From NCBI GenBank assembly GCA_934394435.1, contig CAKRRN010000009.1:1-64000 (forward strand): a DNA stretch of 64,000 bases, given 5' to 3'. The notes under the pieces were generated by a model. The model was not told where the DNA came from. It worked only from the letters and a program-made list of their open reading frames with translations, and did not search any database. This DNA comes from an uncultured Bacteroidaceae bacterium (GTDB lineage: Bacteria; Bacteroidota; Bacteroidia; Bacteroidales; Bacteroidaceae). Of the stretch, positions 25,588-35,334 are shown piece after piece. The position numbers were made by a program, and so were the translations under genes. Within the stretch, counting starts at the first letter, position 1, and every line of letters starts with the position of its first letter.

Positions 25588-26875
25588 AGAGTTTATTAAA
25601 TGCCTGGTCGAGGTCGGCGATGATATCGTCAATATGCTCTACACCGATGGAAAGACGAACGGTGCTGGGAGTGATGTGCTGCTCTGCCAGTTCCTCTGGA
25701 CTCATCTGAGAGTGAGTGGTGGTGTAAGGGTGTATGGCCAGTGATTTCACATCTGCTACATTGGCAAGCAGAGAGAAGATCTGCAGAGAGTCGATAAACT
25801 TCCATGCGTCCTCTTGAGTCCCATCAATCTCGAAGGTGAATATGCTACCACCACCGTTGGGGAAGTACTTCTGGTAGAGAGCGTGGTCCTTGTGTGTAGG
25901 CAGGGCAGGATGTGACACACTCTTTACCCGTGGGTGATGACTCAGATAGTCAACCACCTTGAGTGCATTGTACACATGGCGTTCGATACGCAAGGGCAGA
26001 CTCTCTACACCCTGAAGCAGTATCCATGCATTGAAGGGTGAGATGGTAGCACCTGTGTCACGCAGAATGACCGCTCTGATACGTGTCACGAAGGCAGCCG
26101 CGCCTGCCACATCAGCAAAAACAGCACCGTGGTAAGAGGGGTCTGGCTTGGCCAAAGTGGGGTACTTGTCGGCATGAGCCTTGAAGTCAAACTTGCCGCC
26201 ATCAACGATTACACCACCCAATGAGCTACCATGACCGCCTATGAACTTGGTGGCGCTGTGTACCACGATGTCAGCACCATGTTCGAGAGGACGGATAAGC
26301 AACGGTGCGAAGGTGTTGTCTACGATGAAGAGAATACCATGACGATGTGCTACCTCGGCAATAGCATCCAGGTCTGTCACGTCGCTATTGGGGTTGCCGA
26401 ATGTTTCTGCATAGATAACCTTCGTGTTAGGACGGATGGCAGCCTCAAGAGCCTGCAGGTCGTTTACGTTTACAATGCTATACTCCACGCCTTGAGTGCT
26501 CAAGGTATGAGTGATGAGGTTGAACGAACCGCCATACAGATTGTCAGCAGCCACGATATGATCACCGTTCTGAAGAACGTTTTGGAGTGCGTATGTTACG
26601 GCTGCAGCACCGCTGGCAACTGCCAGTCCTGCTACTCCACCTTCCAGAGCAGCCACGCGTTTTTCGAACACATCCTGGGTGCTGTTGGTCAGTCTGCCAT
26701 AGATATTACCTGCATCACGTAGTCCAAAGCGGTCTGCAGCATGTTGGGAGTTATGGAACACATAACTTGTAGTCTGATAAATGGGCACTGCGCGAGCATC
26801 ACTTGCGGGGTCTGCGGTCTCTTGACCTACATGAAGTGCCAAAGTCTCAAGATGAAATTTCTGATTTGTAGCCAT
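25586..26875 (-). CDS. metY: O-acetylhomoserine sulfhydrylase (aminocarboxypropyltransferase)
   Basis: A PLP enzyme of the Cys/Met metabolism family that makes homocysteine from O-acetylhomoserine and sulfide. At 429 residues it has the longer MetY length rather than the ~390 of MetB/MetC. The start LETLALHVGQETADPASDARAVPIYQTTSY, with its cofactor-binding YGRLTN, and the PLP lysine in HSATKFIGGHG are typical (cited in parts). It is transcribed alone from a promoter about 95 nt upstream; no SAM riboswitch is visible in the leader. Confidence 0.95.
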   Translation of the reverse strand: MATNQKFHLETLALHVGQETADPASDARAVPIYQTTSYVFHNSQHAADRFGLRDAGNIYGRLTNSTQDVFEKRVAALEGGVAGLAVASGAAAVTYALQNVLQNGDHIVAADNLYGGSFNLITHTLSTQGVEYSIVNVNDLQALEAAIRPNTKVIYAETFGNPNSDVTDLDAIAEVAHRHGILFIVDNTFAPLLIRPLEHGADIVVHSATKFIGGHGSSLGGVIVDGGKFDFKAHADKYPTLAKPDPSYHGAVFADVAGAAAFVTRIRAVILRDTGATISPFNAWILLQGVESLPLRIERHVYNALKVVDYLSHHPRVKSVSHPALPTHKDHALYQKYFPNGGGSIFTFEIDGTQEDAWKFIDSLQIFSLLANVADVKSLAIHPYTTTHSQMSPEELAEQHITPSTVRLSIGVEHIDDIIADLDQAFNKL

Positions 26876-26968
26876 AGTCGTATATTTTTTTGTTTGTTTG
26901 TGTTATCGTTATCGTTGTGTTTGCTTCACTTGGGAATTATTGTGCTTTTTTTCCTTTGTTTTGCACTG

Positions 26969-27001
26969 CAAAGTTACGGTAATGTAGGCTTATAATACAA
27001 A
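26969..27001 (-). promoter_or_regulatory. promoter of metY
   Basis: On the minus strand TTTG (26998-27001) precedes TAACTTTG (26969-26976) with 21 nt between. The region from 27002 to 27218 is AT-rich and shows no gene. Confidence 0.6.
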
Positions 27002-27218
27002 AAGAATATGATATTAAAGAAAAAGGTTCTTTGGTAGTATGATTTTAGTATATGATTATTCTAATATCTGGTTCGTATAAGCCTTCTGGTAGAATAAGTG
27101 TTAGGTGGGTATGTATATACTATATGTAAAGGTGAAATATTCAGTCCCTAAAAAGAGATTTGTGTTTGATGTTTGCTTGATTGTTAATAAACCAATTTGC
27201 CCCATTCCTTACCTTTGC

Positions 27219-27462
27219 AAGTAATTAAGTCAGTATAAACAGTAAAAAGGTAGATGCGCTATCCATTTTGTAAAACGCTAATAGTAGACAATTATAATGG
27301 TCTTTTTTCCCTTTCTAACAGGGAAAATATTTTTCTTCAACTAGGAAAATAAGCAGAGCCGTTTTCATATGAAGCTCTGTACAGACAAGTAAGTTGGTTT
27401 ATAGGTATAGGTTGCCCCAGTGAATTGTGTCCGAAACTCCCTCTGGTTTATCGGGTGAGCCC
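27219..27462. repeat. dispersed intergenic repeat, copy B (right part)
   Basis: Begins AAGTAATTAAGTC and jumps directly to AGTATAAACAGTAAAAAGG, so the 60-100 bp seen between these strings in copies A and C are missing. It then follows copy C through GGGAAAATATTTTTCT, AAAATAAGCAGAGCCG, GTGAATTGTGTCC and AACTCCCTCTGGTTTATCGG. The stem TTTCCC/GGGAAA near 27306-27327 is preserved as G-U pairs in copy C. No open frame of significance is shared. Confidence 0.85.
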
Positions 27463-27483
27463 GAATTATGTTGCCAAAAGCAA

Positions 27484-27519
27484 AAATCCTAACCGCAAAT
27501 ATTTAAGCGGTTAGGATTT
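27484..27519 (-). terminator. terminator of the six-hairpin glycosidase gene
   Basis: AAATCCTAACCGC (27484-27496) pairs perfectly with GCGGTTAGGATTT (27507-27519); on the minus strand a T run follows. The bases between here and 27657 contain no further feature. Confidence 0.75.
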
Positions 27520-27656
27520 CTAAGGACGCGCCTGGTAGAGGCTGCTTTCTACAGTTTCTTGGTTAGTATACAGGCTTCAGTATGCCTTTTCCTGGAATCT
27601 GGCAAGTAGCATGTATGACCCTTTTTAGTTAACTGCCAGACTCATGGCAACGGGTC

Positions 27657-29897
27657 TTAGTTCAGTCTGGTGAGTCTCACGTAGTCCACCAGGGCATGGT
27701 TGGTGTGACGGTTCATGTTCTCGTTTTCTGCGCGGAACTCCAATACGAGTGTGTGTGTGCCTTTGGTAAGGTGGATGTGTAATGCGTTGGTCATGCCCCA
27801 GTCATTCCAATTACCCTCGCCACGCTGAGGCATAACGATGGTTCCAACCTTGCCTCCGTCAACGCACAGTGTGCGTACTGTGCATCGGTTGCGTGTATTG
27901 ACAGGTCCATTGCCGTTGGCGTAGCGGAAGGTGATGCTATAGTCCCCCTCTTCATCCACTGTCACAGGAATCTCCAAGCGTGTGTTCTTGTCTGTCTCAG
28001 CAAATCCATTTCCTGTGTAGCCACTTACTTTGCCCTCGGGCTTATTCTTGGCTTCCTTGGATGTGATGGTGGTCTGTTCGTTTGGTAAACTGATATTGAA
28101 GAAGGGTCGTGTGGAGCGCGGTTCCGATGCGAAGCTCTCATTTCCCTTCACTCCTATCACCTGATATTCGCCAGGAGCTGAGGCGTCAAACGTTGTGCAA
28201 CGTGTCTCAGCAATGCGCTTGCCGTCTTTGATAATAATATAATGCTCAATATACTCGATAGGGTTCCAGCAGAGCGTTTTCCCTTCGAGCCAAGTGATGG
28301 GAGTGAGAGGAGCTTTGGCATTGTTTACATTATTGACCTTCATGTCGGGGATATCGTTGTCTGCCATTACAATCTCTACGTTTAGATTGCCTTTAGCCTT
28401 CTTTGCAGGGATGAGGGCAGGCTGTTCCTTGCCGTTGACCTTGAAGGACTTTATGTCGCTGCCTCTTCCCTTCACTGTGATAGTCAGCGTGGCTTTGCGG
28501 TATTTGAAGTTGCTGAGGGTACGTGTGCCAGCCAGTGCCTTGGGAACGAAGGGATGGAAGGTCAAAGCGTCCTTCTGGTAGTCGATGCCAAAGAGAATCT
28601 TGTGGGTGATGGCGAGGTTACCGCTCAAGCACCACAGCATGTTGGATGAGTTGAGTTCGGTGGCAATGTCGCCATTGTCGAGATTGAAATTCTCCTTGTT
28701 CGTACAAAACAATGCTGCAGGGCGGAAGACAGCCCCGATGGCTTGCATTACCCCCTTCTCATTGCCTACCTTCGCATTGGCAAGAGCCCACCAAGAGCCT
28801 ACCCAGGGCCATAGCGCATTGTTGTGATAAGCAGGCATATCGGCAATCTGGGGATAGAAGATGGCTGCGCCGAAGGGTGTGGTGGGATTGTGCTCTGTGA
28901 TGGACTTCGCACGTTCCTCGTTGGTGACACCCCACATGATAGCCAGCGACTCACCTAAGGTTTCTGCACGAGGGTTCAGAATGAGGTTGTCCCTGCCGTA
29001 GAGATACATACCATAATAACCTTTGTCCTTCATCCACAAGTGGCTGTTGACAGCGTTGGCTATCTCGTCGGCTTTGGTCTGTGCCGTTGCAGCGGTCTTC
29101 TTATCACCCAGTTCGCTGGCCATGTCTGCCAGCACCTGCCATGCACGGCTGTGTACGATGGAGGTGGAGAGGGTCTCGGTGTTGAAGATGTCTGCGCATT
29201 GCATCCATCGAGGATGGCTCTGTTCGCGCCAATCGATAAAGGAAGTCTCGCCCTTGGCAAGCCCAGTCTGGGCATCATATACGGTGAGCGCGTCTGTCTC
29301 CAGTGAACGTTTCACTACTGGGTAGATAAACTTCAGCCAGTCTTGGTCGCCTGTTACCTTGTACACTTCGTAGGCTGCCACGCACCATATCTCGCGGTCG
29401 GTGCTCACAGGCCATGCGCCTCCACTGCCTGTGTCTTGTATGATGCGTCCCAGAGGATCCACCTTCTTGCGTAGGGAAATCATAGAAGCCTCTGGTTGCA
29501 GATAAGCCATCGAGAGCAGAATGGAGTAGCTCACATCGCGTGTCCATACGCCAGCCCACTCCTTGCCTGTTCTAAGGGTGGTGTCTGGCTCTACAGCATT
29601 CACCATCTCATCCAATCCCATGTTATAAATGGCTGTGTGGAGACGGTTGTCAGTGGTAAGTTTGGGATAGCCGGTAATGTCGTTTTTGAGTTTCCACCGT
29701 TTGCTGATAGGCATACGGAAAACTGGTTGTGCCGAGTAGGTGGACACAATCTCGTTTTCACTGGGAGCCGTGGCCATGTACTCCCCCTGGCTGATGGTGT
29801 CGCCGTGCCAGGAGTAAGCCTTTGTTTTCACAATCTCCTGAGCCTGCAGGGAGAGAACTCCGCATAGGGTCAGAGTGCATAATGTAATTTTCTTCAT
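27657..29897 (-). CDS. exported (alpha/alpha)6-barrel glycosidase with CBM-like tail
   Basis: A 746-residue protein with a signal peptide ending near LQA/QEIV. Residues about 80-470 look like a six-hairpin glycosidase barrel: WTRDVSYS, GGAWPVSTDREIW, DWREQSHP, ETLGESLAIMWG and NNALWPWVGSWW are the kind of acidic and aromatic blocks seen in glycogen-debranching and rhamnosidase relatives. A small beta domain follows, then a fibronectin-like stretch (WNPIEYIEHYIIIKDGK), and the last 130 residues resemble a CBM6/CBM35 sandwich. The exact CAZy family and substrate cannot be given. TACATTTG at 29962-29969 is the likely -7 box. Confidence 0.75.
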   Translation of the reverse strand: MKKITLCTLTLCGVLSLQAQEIVKTKAYSWHGDTISQGEYMATAPSENEIVSTYSAQPVFRMPISKRWKLKNDITGYPKLTTDNRLHTAIYNMGLDEMVNAVEPDTTLRTGKEWAGVWTRDVSYSILLSMAYLQPEASMISLRKKVDPLGRIIQDTGSGGAWPVSTDREIWCVAAYEVYKVTGDQDWLKFIYPVVKRSLETDALTVYDAQTGLAKGETSFIDWREQSHPRWMQCADIFNTETLSTSIVHSRAWQVLADMASELGDKKTAATAQTKADEIANAVNSHLWMKDKGYYGMYLYGRDNLILNPRAETLGESLAIMWGVTNEERAKSITEHNPTTPFGAAIFYPQIADMPAYHNNALWPWVGSWWALANAKVGNEKGVMQAIGAVFRPAALFCTNKENFNLDNGDIATELNSSNMLWCLSGNLAITHKILFGIDYQKDALTFHPFVPKALAGTRTLSNFKYRKATLTITVKGRGSDIKSFKVNGKEQPALIPAKKAKGNLNVEIVMADNDIPDMKVNNVNNAKAPLTPITWLEGKTLCWNPIEYIEHYIIIKDGKRIAETRCTTFDASAPGEYQVIGVKGNESFASEPRSTRPFFNISLPNEQTTITSKEAKNKPEGKVSGYTGNGFAETDKNTRLEIPVTVDEEGDYSITFRYANGNGPVNTRNRCTVRTLCVDGGKVGTIVMPQRGEGNWNDWGMTNALHIHLTKGTHTLVLEFRAENENMNRHTNHALVDYVRLTRLN

Positions 29898-30040
29898 TTA
29901 TATTTAGTCGTTCATGTATTGTTTGCTTGTATAATCTGGTACGCCTGTTGTGCTGAAGAAACAAATGTACGAAGAAAAACTGAAATGAAGTGTGGGAGGA
30001 CTATGATTTTGCTGTACCTTTGTTGATGGAAATCAGATAA

Positions 30041-31288
30041 ATGATGAAAACTATTACATTTGACATGCTGCAGACGGCAGGGCTGGGCGCGTTGGCCTTG
30101 GTGCTTGGAATGATATTGACACGTAGGGTATTTTGGTTACAGAAGTTCTGTATCCCTTCTCCAGTGTCGGGTGGACTAATCTTTTCTATACTGGCGCTTA
30201 TCATGTACAAGGCTTTTGGTGTGGAGGTCTCGTTTGACGGTACGCTCAAGGATGTGTTTATGCTCGCTTTCTTTACCAGTGTAGGCTTTCAGTCTAACTT
30301 ACGTGTATTGCGTCAGGGAGGTAAGACACTGATTGTGATGATAGCTTTATTAGTACTTATCATTGTGTTACAGAATCTGATGCCTTTTGCCCTGACACGT
30401 TTGATGGGCATAAATCCACTTGTGGGCATGGCTGCAGGCTCTATCTCGATGGCAGGTGGGCATGGTACGGCAGGAGGGTTCAGCGCGGTACTCGAGCAGA
30501 TGGGGCTTGAGGGTGCGAGTACCATATCAATGGCGGCTGCAACCTTTGGGCTTATAGCAGGTTCCATGGTGGGAGGTCCCGTGGCAGAGCGTTTGATACA
30601 GCGCTATCTTAGCTCAGAACACCTTGAGCCAAAAGATTTTGAGGTTGATCCTGCGGTGGCAGGATTTGAGAGTGATGAGTCATTGCCCATTGGTCATGCC
30701 AAGCATATAAGTGACAATGAGATGGAATTCAGACAGTATGCGTCTGCCACTTATGCTCTGCTCATGGTGATGGCACTGGGTACTGTGGTAAGCCATTTGT
30801 TGCAGTATACAGGCATTACATTTCCTACCTATTTTGGTGCTTTGCTGGTGGCTGCCTTGGTTCGGAATATGATAGAGTTGACAGCTTGGCGTGATAAACT
30901 GCCCGTTGATAAAATTGTAAGTACAGGTAATATCGCTCTCTCGATGTTTTTGGGTATGGCTATGATATCATTAAAGTTGTGGGAACTGGAAAGCCTGGCT
31001 CTTCCCCTTTTGACCCTTCTCTTGGCACAGGTGTTGATGATAATACTTCTTACTTATTTCGTGGCCTTTCGCCTGTTGGGTAGTGATTATGATGCTGCCA
31101 TGTTAGTGGCTGGTATCTGTGGCTTTTCCTTGGGAGCAACTCCCAATGCAATGGCTAATATGAGTGCTGTGGGATATAAGTATCATTATTCTGTGAAACC
31201 CTTTCTTATTGTCCCTATTATTGGTGCGATGTTTGTTGACTTGATAAATACAGGTGTGGTGACAGGGTTTCTTAACTGGATTGGTTGA
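30041..31288 (+). CDS. gltS: sodium/glutamate symporter
   Basis: A 415-residue inner-membrane protein with about ten to eleven hydrophobic segments in two inverted halves. Family blocks include PSPVSGGLIFSI, FTSVGFQSNLR, GSISMAGGHGTAGG and, in the second half, CGFSLGATPNAMANM, the paired re-entrant loops of GltS. The expected role is Na+-driven glutamate uptake. A TACCTTTG box sits at 30015-30022, directly upstream. It ends before a strong terminator shared with the POT gene. Confidence 0.94.
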   Translation: MMKTITFDMLQTAGLGALALVLGMILTRRVFWLQKFCIPSPVSGGLIFSILALIMYKAFGVEVSFDGTLKDVFMLAFFTSVGFQSNLRVLRQGGKTLIVMIALLVLIIVLQNLMPFALTRLMGINPLVGMAAGSISMAGGHGTAGGFSAVLEQMGLEGASTISMAAATFGLIAGSMVGGPVAERLIQRYLSSEHLEPKDFEVDPAVAGFESDESLPIGHAKHISDNEMEFRQYASATYALLMVMALGTVVSHLLQYTGITFPTYFGALLVAALVRNMIELTAWRDKLPVDKIVSTGNIALSMFLGMAMISLKLWELESLALPLLTLLLAQVLMIILLTYFVAFRLLGSDYDAAMLVAGICGFSLGATPNAMANMSAVGYKYHYSVKPFLIVPIIGAMFVDLINTGVVTGFLNWIG

Positions 31289-31341
31289 CCGAGACTGTGC
31301 TGGACTTAGGCGCAAGGACAGGCTCTGGCAAAGCTACACAA

Positions 31342-31386
31342 CACAGGGGGCATGGATGACTCTCATGAGTCTACATGCCCCCTGTG
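31342..31386. terminator. bidirectional terminator between gltS and the POT gene
   Basis: CACAGGGGGCATG (31342-31354) pairs perfectly with CATGCCCCCTGTG (31374-31386), and GACTCTCATGAGTC adds an inner stem. It serves two converging genes. Confidence 0.8.
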
Positions 31387-31416
31387 GCTTATAATAGAAT
31401 ACTCGACGATGGTGGC

Positions 31417-32925
31417 TTATGCCACGCGGTTGAGCTTCTTGATGATACTGAAGATAAAGAGCGCAGCCACCAAGCAGATGCACATCAGCGTGCCCCATAC
31501 GATGTAAAGGTCCTTGCCCCACAGAATAGTGGGAATGCTCACCAGAAAGTTACCTACGGCTGTTGCTACAAACCATCCGCCCATCATCATGCCCTTGAAC
31601 TTCGGGGGAGCCACCTTGGTGACAAATGAAATGCCGATGGGGGAGAGCAGAAGCTCGGCAAAGGTGAGGATGAGATAGGTGCTCACCAGGATGTTGGGGC
31701 TTACGTTGGCCAAATGCTCAGGTGTCTCTGCGTTGGGAGCAGGCAGACCGATGGAGGTGGCTGTCATCAGCAGGTAGGCCACAGCTGCCACCAGCATGCC
31801 CAGGCCAATCTTCACGGGTGCCTTGGGTTCCTTACCCTTCTTGGCCAGCCAGCCAAACAAGGCAATGCTCACAGGAGTGAGAGCTACCACAAAGCAGGGA
31901 TTGAACTGCTGGAAGATGGGAGCAGACACTTGCACCTCGCCCGTCTGTGTGTATTTCCAACCCAGTATGATGGCTGCTATTATGATTACTACGCCCCAGA
32001 TACCCTTCTGCTTCATAGCCTTGCCCTGGAAGATGCCAAACAGACCATAGACTATCACAATGCAGAGTAGGAGGTTGGTAACGTCAAACTCCATGGCAGT
32101 CACGCCAGTGGCAGTAGTGGCCACATAGTCACGCGCGAAGTAGGTGAGTGTGGCACCGTTCTGGTGGAAAGCCATCCAAAAGAAAATAACCACGGCATAC
32201 ACGAGTACCAGGCACACGATGCGCTCCCTGGTCTCGCTCTTGCTGAGTGCTGGCACGCTGGCTGCCTTACTCTTGTTCACGCCCTGTTTCTTTATGTTGA
32301 GTACCTGTTGGAAGGTGGACTTGAAGCCATAGTATATGGCAATGGATACTATCAGTGACATGCAAGCCACGGCAAAGGCAAAATGATAAGAGTCAGCCTC
32401 GCTCACGCCCAGTGATTGCTGTGCCCATTTCATAATCTTAATGGCAGCAGTGGGGGCGAAGAGCGCGCCCACATTGATGAGCATGTAGAAGAGCGAGAAA
32501 CCCGAGTCGCGCTTGGCTGCATATTTGGGGTCATTGTACAGGTCACCCACCATCACTTGCAGGTTGCCCTTAAACAGACCCGTACCCAAACTCACCAGTA
32601 GCAGGGCCGCGCCCATGGCTACAATGGCTGTTGTGCTGGATCCCATGGGGATGGATAGCAACGCGTAGCCTGCAAACATGATGAAGATGCCTATCGTCAC
32701 CATACGGCTGTAACCCCACAGATCGGCGGCGATGCCACCAAAGAGAGGCAGGAAGTACACCATCATCAAGAAAGTGGAATAGACAAGTCCTGCTGTGGCA
32801 CCATTCCAGCCGAAGTTGGCCTGCAGAAAGAGAATGAAAACGGCCAACATGGTGTAGTAGCCAAAACGCTCTCCCGTGTTAGCAAAAGCAAGGGCCCATA
32901 GCCCCCGTGGTTGTCCTTCGAACAT
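31417..32925 (-). CDS. POT/PTR family peptide:proton symporter
   Basis: A 502-residue MFS-type transporter with 12 or more membrane segments. ANTGERFGYYTM in TM1 contains the ExxERFxYY motif of proton-coupled oligopeptide transporters. GGIAADLWGYSR and GTGLFKGNLQVMVGDLY (PTR signature) follow. It should import di- and tripeptides, an important nutrient source for these saccharolytic/proteolytic anaerobes. Monocistronic, with a -7-like TACATTTG at 32958-32965. Confidence 0.93.
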   Translation of the reverse strand: MFEGQPRGLWALAFANTGERFGYYTMLAVFILFLQANFGWNGATAGLVYSTFLMMVYFLPLFGGIAADLWGYSRMVTIGIFIMFAGYALLSIPMGSSTTAIVAMGAALLLVSLGTGLFKGNLQVMVGDLYNDPKYAAKRDSGFSLFYMLINVGALFAPTAAIKIMKWAQQSLGVSEADSYHFAFAVACMSLIVSIAIYYGFKSTFQQVLNIKKQGVNKSKAASVPALSKSETRERIVCLVLVYAVVIFFWMAFHQNGATLTYFARDYVATTATGVTAMEFDVTNLLLCIVIVYGLFGIFQGKAMKQKGIWGVVIIIAAIILGWKYTQTGEVQVSAPIFQQFNPCFVVALTPVSIALFGWLAKKGKEPKAPVKIGLGMLVAAVAYLLMTATSIGLPAPNAETPEHLANVSPNILVSTYLILTFAELLLSPIGISFVTKVAPPKFKGMMMGGWFVATAVGNFLVSIPTILWGKDLYIVWGTLMCICLVAALFIFSIIKKLNRVA

Positions 32926-33054
32926 AGTTTTCTTGTGTTAAATTAGTATTGCAAAGGCAAATGTACTAAAAAATGACGGGATGGCAAAGGGTGGTGGGCA
33001 AATAAGTGCTTGTCAGCAAGTGAGGTGCCCTGTCGGATACAGGATAAAAAAAGA

Positions 33055-33098
33055 GGCGGGATGTAGCCTATGCCTTTTGGCACTTTCTACATCCCGCC
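33055..33098 (-). terminator. terminator of groES-groEL
   Basis: GGCGGGATGTAG (33055-33066) pairs perfectly with CTACATCCCGCC (33087-33098); on the minus strand it is followed by CTC and a seven-T run. Confidence 0.9.
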
Positions 33099-33139
33099 CC
33101 CCGAGAAATCCCTTGGGTGAGGGAAATATGTTCAGTGGA

Positions 33140-34774
33140 TTACATCATGCCACCCATTCCGGGAGCACCAGCACCCATGGCGGGAGCAGGATTCTCTTCC
33201 TTGGCGTCACAGATGACACACTCTGTGGTGAGGAACATGCCTGCGATGCTGGCTGCGTTCTCCAGAGCCACACGAGTTACCTTGGCAGGGTCGATGATTC
33301 CGCTCTCCTTCATGTTCTCATATTTGTCTTCACGAGCATTGTAACCATAGTCGCCCTTGCCTTGGCGTACGTTGTTCACAACCACGCTACCTTCTTCGCC
33401 TGCGTTGGCTACAATCTGGCGCAGAGGCTCCTCAATAGCACGGCGCACAATCTGTATACCTGTGGTCTCATCTGCATTCACACCCTTCATGTCAGCCAAT
33501 ACACTCTGTGCTCGGATGTAAGCTACACCACCACCAGGGATGATGCCTTCTTCGATGGCTGCACGTGTGGCGCACAAAGCATCGTCTACACGATCTTTCT
33601 TCTCCTTCATCTCAACCTCGCTGGGAGCACCCACATAAAGTACTGCTACACCACCAGAGAGTTTTGCCAAACGCTCTTGCAGTTTCTCCTTGTCGTAATC
33701 GCTGGTGCTTGAGGCGATCTCATTCTTTATCTGATTTACGCGATCTTTGATATTCTGGCTGTCACCATGACCGTTCACAATGGTTGTGTTGTCTTTGGTA
33801 ATTACCACCTTGTCGCAGCTACCCAGCATTTCGATAGTTGCCTGCTCCAACTTCAAGCCTGTATCTTCGCTGATAACCAGACCACCTGTCAGAATGGCAA
33901 TATCCTGCAACATGGCTTTTCTGCGGTCGCCAAAGCCAGGAGCCTTTACTGCACAGATCTTCAGCTGACCACGCAAACGGTTTACTACCAGTGTTGTCAG
34001 AGCCTCACTGTCAACGTCTTCAGCAATTACCAACAAGGGACGACCACTCTGTACGGCTGGCTCCAATATGGGCAGGAAATCCTTCAAGTTACTTATCTTC
34101 TTGTCGTAGATAAGGATGTAAGGATTTTCCATCACGCATTCCATCTTCTCAGTGTCGGTCACGAAGTAAGAAGACAGGTAACCACGGTCAAACTGCATAC
34201 CCTCTACTACACCGATGGTTGTGTCGCGACCCTTGGCTTCTTCGATAGTGATAACACCGTCCTTAGACACCTTTTGCATGGCATCAGCCAGCAATTTGCC
34301 TATCTCGGGATCGTTGTTGGCACTTACGGTTGCCACCTGCTCAATTTTCTGATAGTCGCTACCTACTTGTTCAGCCTGTTCTTTTATGTTTGCAACAACA
34401 GCTGCCACAGCTTTGTCTATACCACGCTTCAAATCCATAGGATTAGCACCTGCCACTACATTTTTCAAACCTTCACGAACGATAGCCTGTGCTAAGATTG
34501 TGGCAGTGGTTGTACCATCACCAGCATCGTCACCAGTTTTTGTAGCCACACTCTTCACCAGTTGAGCACCTGCGTTTTGGAAAGAGTCCTTCAACTCAAC
34601 TTCCTTGGCTACGCTTACACCATCCTTGGTAATATGTGGCGCACCAAATTTCTTCTCAATTACTACGTTTCTGCCTTTAGGACCCAAAGTCACCTTGACA
34701 GCATTAGCCAACTGATCCATGCCCTCTTTCATCAACTCGCGAGCATCAGCATTGAATTTTATCTCTTTAGCCAT
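33140..34774 (-). CDS. groL: chaperonin GroEL (60 kDa)
   Basis: The 544-residue ATP-dependent folding chamber subunit. The equatorial ATP site shows LGPKGRNVV and GDDAGDGTTTATILAQ, the apical and intermediate domains are full length, and the C-terminus has the disordered Gly-Met tail (GAPGMGGMM). Second gene of the groES-groEL operon, with a 56-nt spacer, and closed by a strong terminator. Nothing is unusual in the protein. Confidence 0.99.
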   Translation of the reverse strand: MAKEIKFNADARELMKEGMDQLANAVKVTLGPKGRNVVIEKKFGAPHITKDGVSVAKEVELKDSFQNAGAQLVKSVATKTGDDAGDGTTTATILAQAIVREGLKNVVAGANPMDLKRGIDKAVAAVVANIKEQAEQVGSDYQKIEQVATVSANNDPEIGKLLADAMQKVSKDGVITIEEAKGRDTTIGVVEGMQFDRGYLSSYFVTDTEKMECVMENPYILIYDKKISNLKDFLPILEPAVQSGRPLLVIAEDVDSEALTTLVVNRLRGQLKICAVKAPGFGDRRKAMLQDIAILTGGLVISEDTGLKLEQATIEMLGSCDKVVITKDNTTIVNGHGDSQNIKDRVNQIKNEIASSTSDYDKEKLQERLAKLSGGVAVLYVGAPSEVEMKEKKDRVDDALCATRAAIEEGIIPGGGVAYIRAQSVLADMKGVNADETTGIQIVRRAIEEPLRQIVANAGEEGSVVVNNVRQGKGDYGYNAREDKYENMKESGIIDPAKVTRVALENAASIAGMFLTTECVICDAKEENPAPAMGAGAPGMGGMM

Positions 34775-34830
34775 AATTGTTTCTGTTTAGAATAAGATAG
34801 TTATAATATAAATAATGTGCACGCGATGAA

Positions 34831-35103
34831 TTAGCCCATGATGGCCACAACATCGCTTTGGCGCATAATCAAGTACTTCTTTCCGTCCAACTCCAACTCT
34901 GTTCCAGCATATTTGCCGTAGAGTACTTGGTCGCCTACTTTGAGTACCATTTCTTCATCTTTTGTACCATGTCCTACTGCAACAACGGTTCCTTTTAGGG
35001 GTTTTTCTTTTGCTGTATCGGGAATGATGATGCCACCTACTGTTTTTGTCTCTGCAGGTGCAGGCTCAATGAGCACTCGGTCTGCCAATGGTTTGATGTT
35101 CAT
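34831..35103 (-). CDS. groS: co-chaperonin GroES (10 kDa)
   Basis: A 90-residue lid protein with the typical start KPLADRVLIEP, a mobile loop (ETKTVGGIIIPDTAKEKP) and VGDQVLYGKYAGTE. First gene of the operon. Upstream lies an inverted repeat with a doubled GACAAAAT motif but no CIRCE sequence, so regulation is not HrcA-like. Confidence 0.98.
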   Translation of the reverse strand: MNIKPLADRVLIEPAPAETKTVGGIIIPDTAKEKPLKGTVVAVGHGTKDEEMVLKVGDQVLYGKYAGTELELDGKKYLIMRQSDVVAIMG

Positions 35104-35178
35104 AACTATTGTATTTTTTTGTTTGTTACTAATTCCTACTTTCGTCCATACGAATAACGTGCCAGATGTGGTGGTAAG

Positions 35179-35208
35179 ACAAAATGTCAGTCTTTAAACT
35201 GACAAAAT
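35179..35208 (-). promoter_or_regulatory. inverted and direct repeats upstream of groES
   Basis: TGTCAG (35185-35190) and CTGACA (35199-35204) are inverted around 8 bp, and GACAAAAT occurs at 35179-35186 and 35201-35208, exactly 22 bp apart. This suggests an operator or activator site for the chaperonin operon. Confidence 0.4.
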
Positions 35209-35279
35209 CTGCCGCTCTGTCTGTTTCTGTCTATTTGAAATTCTTAGGCAATGAGGTTGGGTAAGAAAAAATAAGTATG

Positions 35280-35318
35280 TATCTTTGTCTCTGTTCGGCT
35301 ACAGAGATGTTTTTTTTC
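35280..35318 (+). promoter_or_regulatory. -7 box followed at once by a terminator-like hairpin
   Basis: TATCTTTG (35280-35287) is followed by TCTCTGT-TCGGCT-ACAGAGA (35288-35307) and a T run, ending 17 nt before the start at 35335. It could be a promoter with a built-in attenuator, or an unrelated terminator. Confidence 0.35.
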
Positions 35319-35334
35319 CTGTGGTTTATCATTT

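Noticed and set aside
26876..26995. SAM riboswitch upstream of metY
   Set aside because: The leader is short, pyrimidine-rich on the plus strand, and shows no multistem fold.
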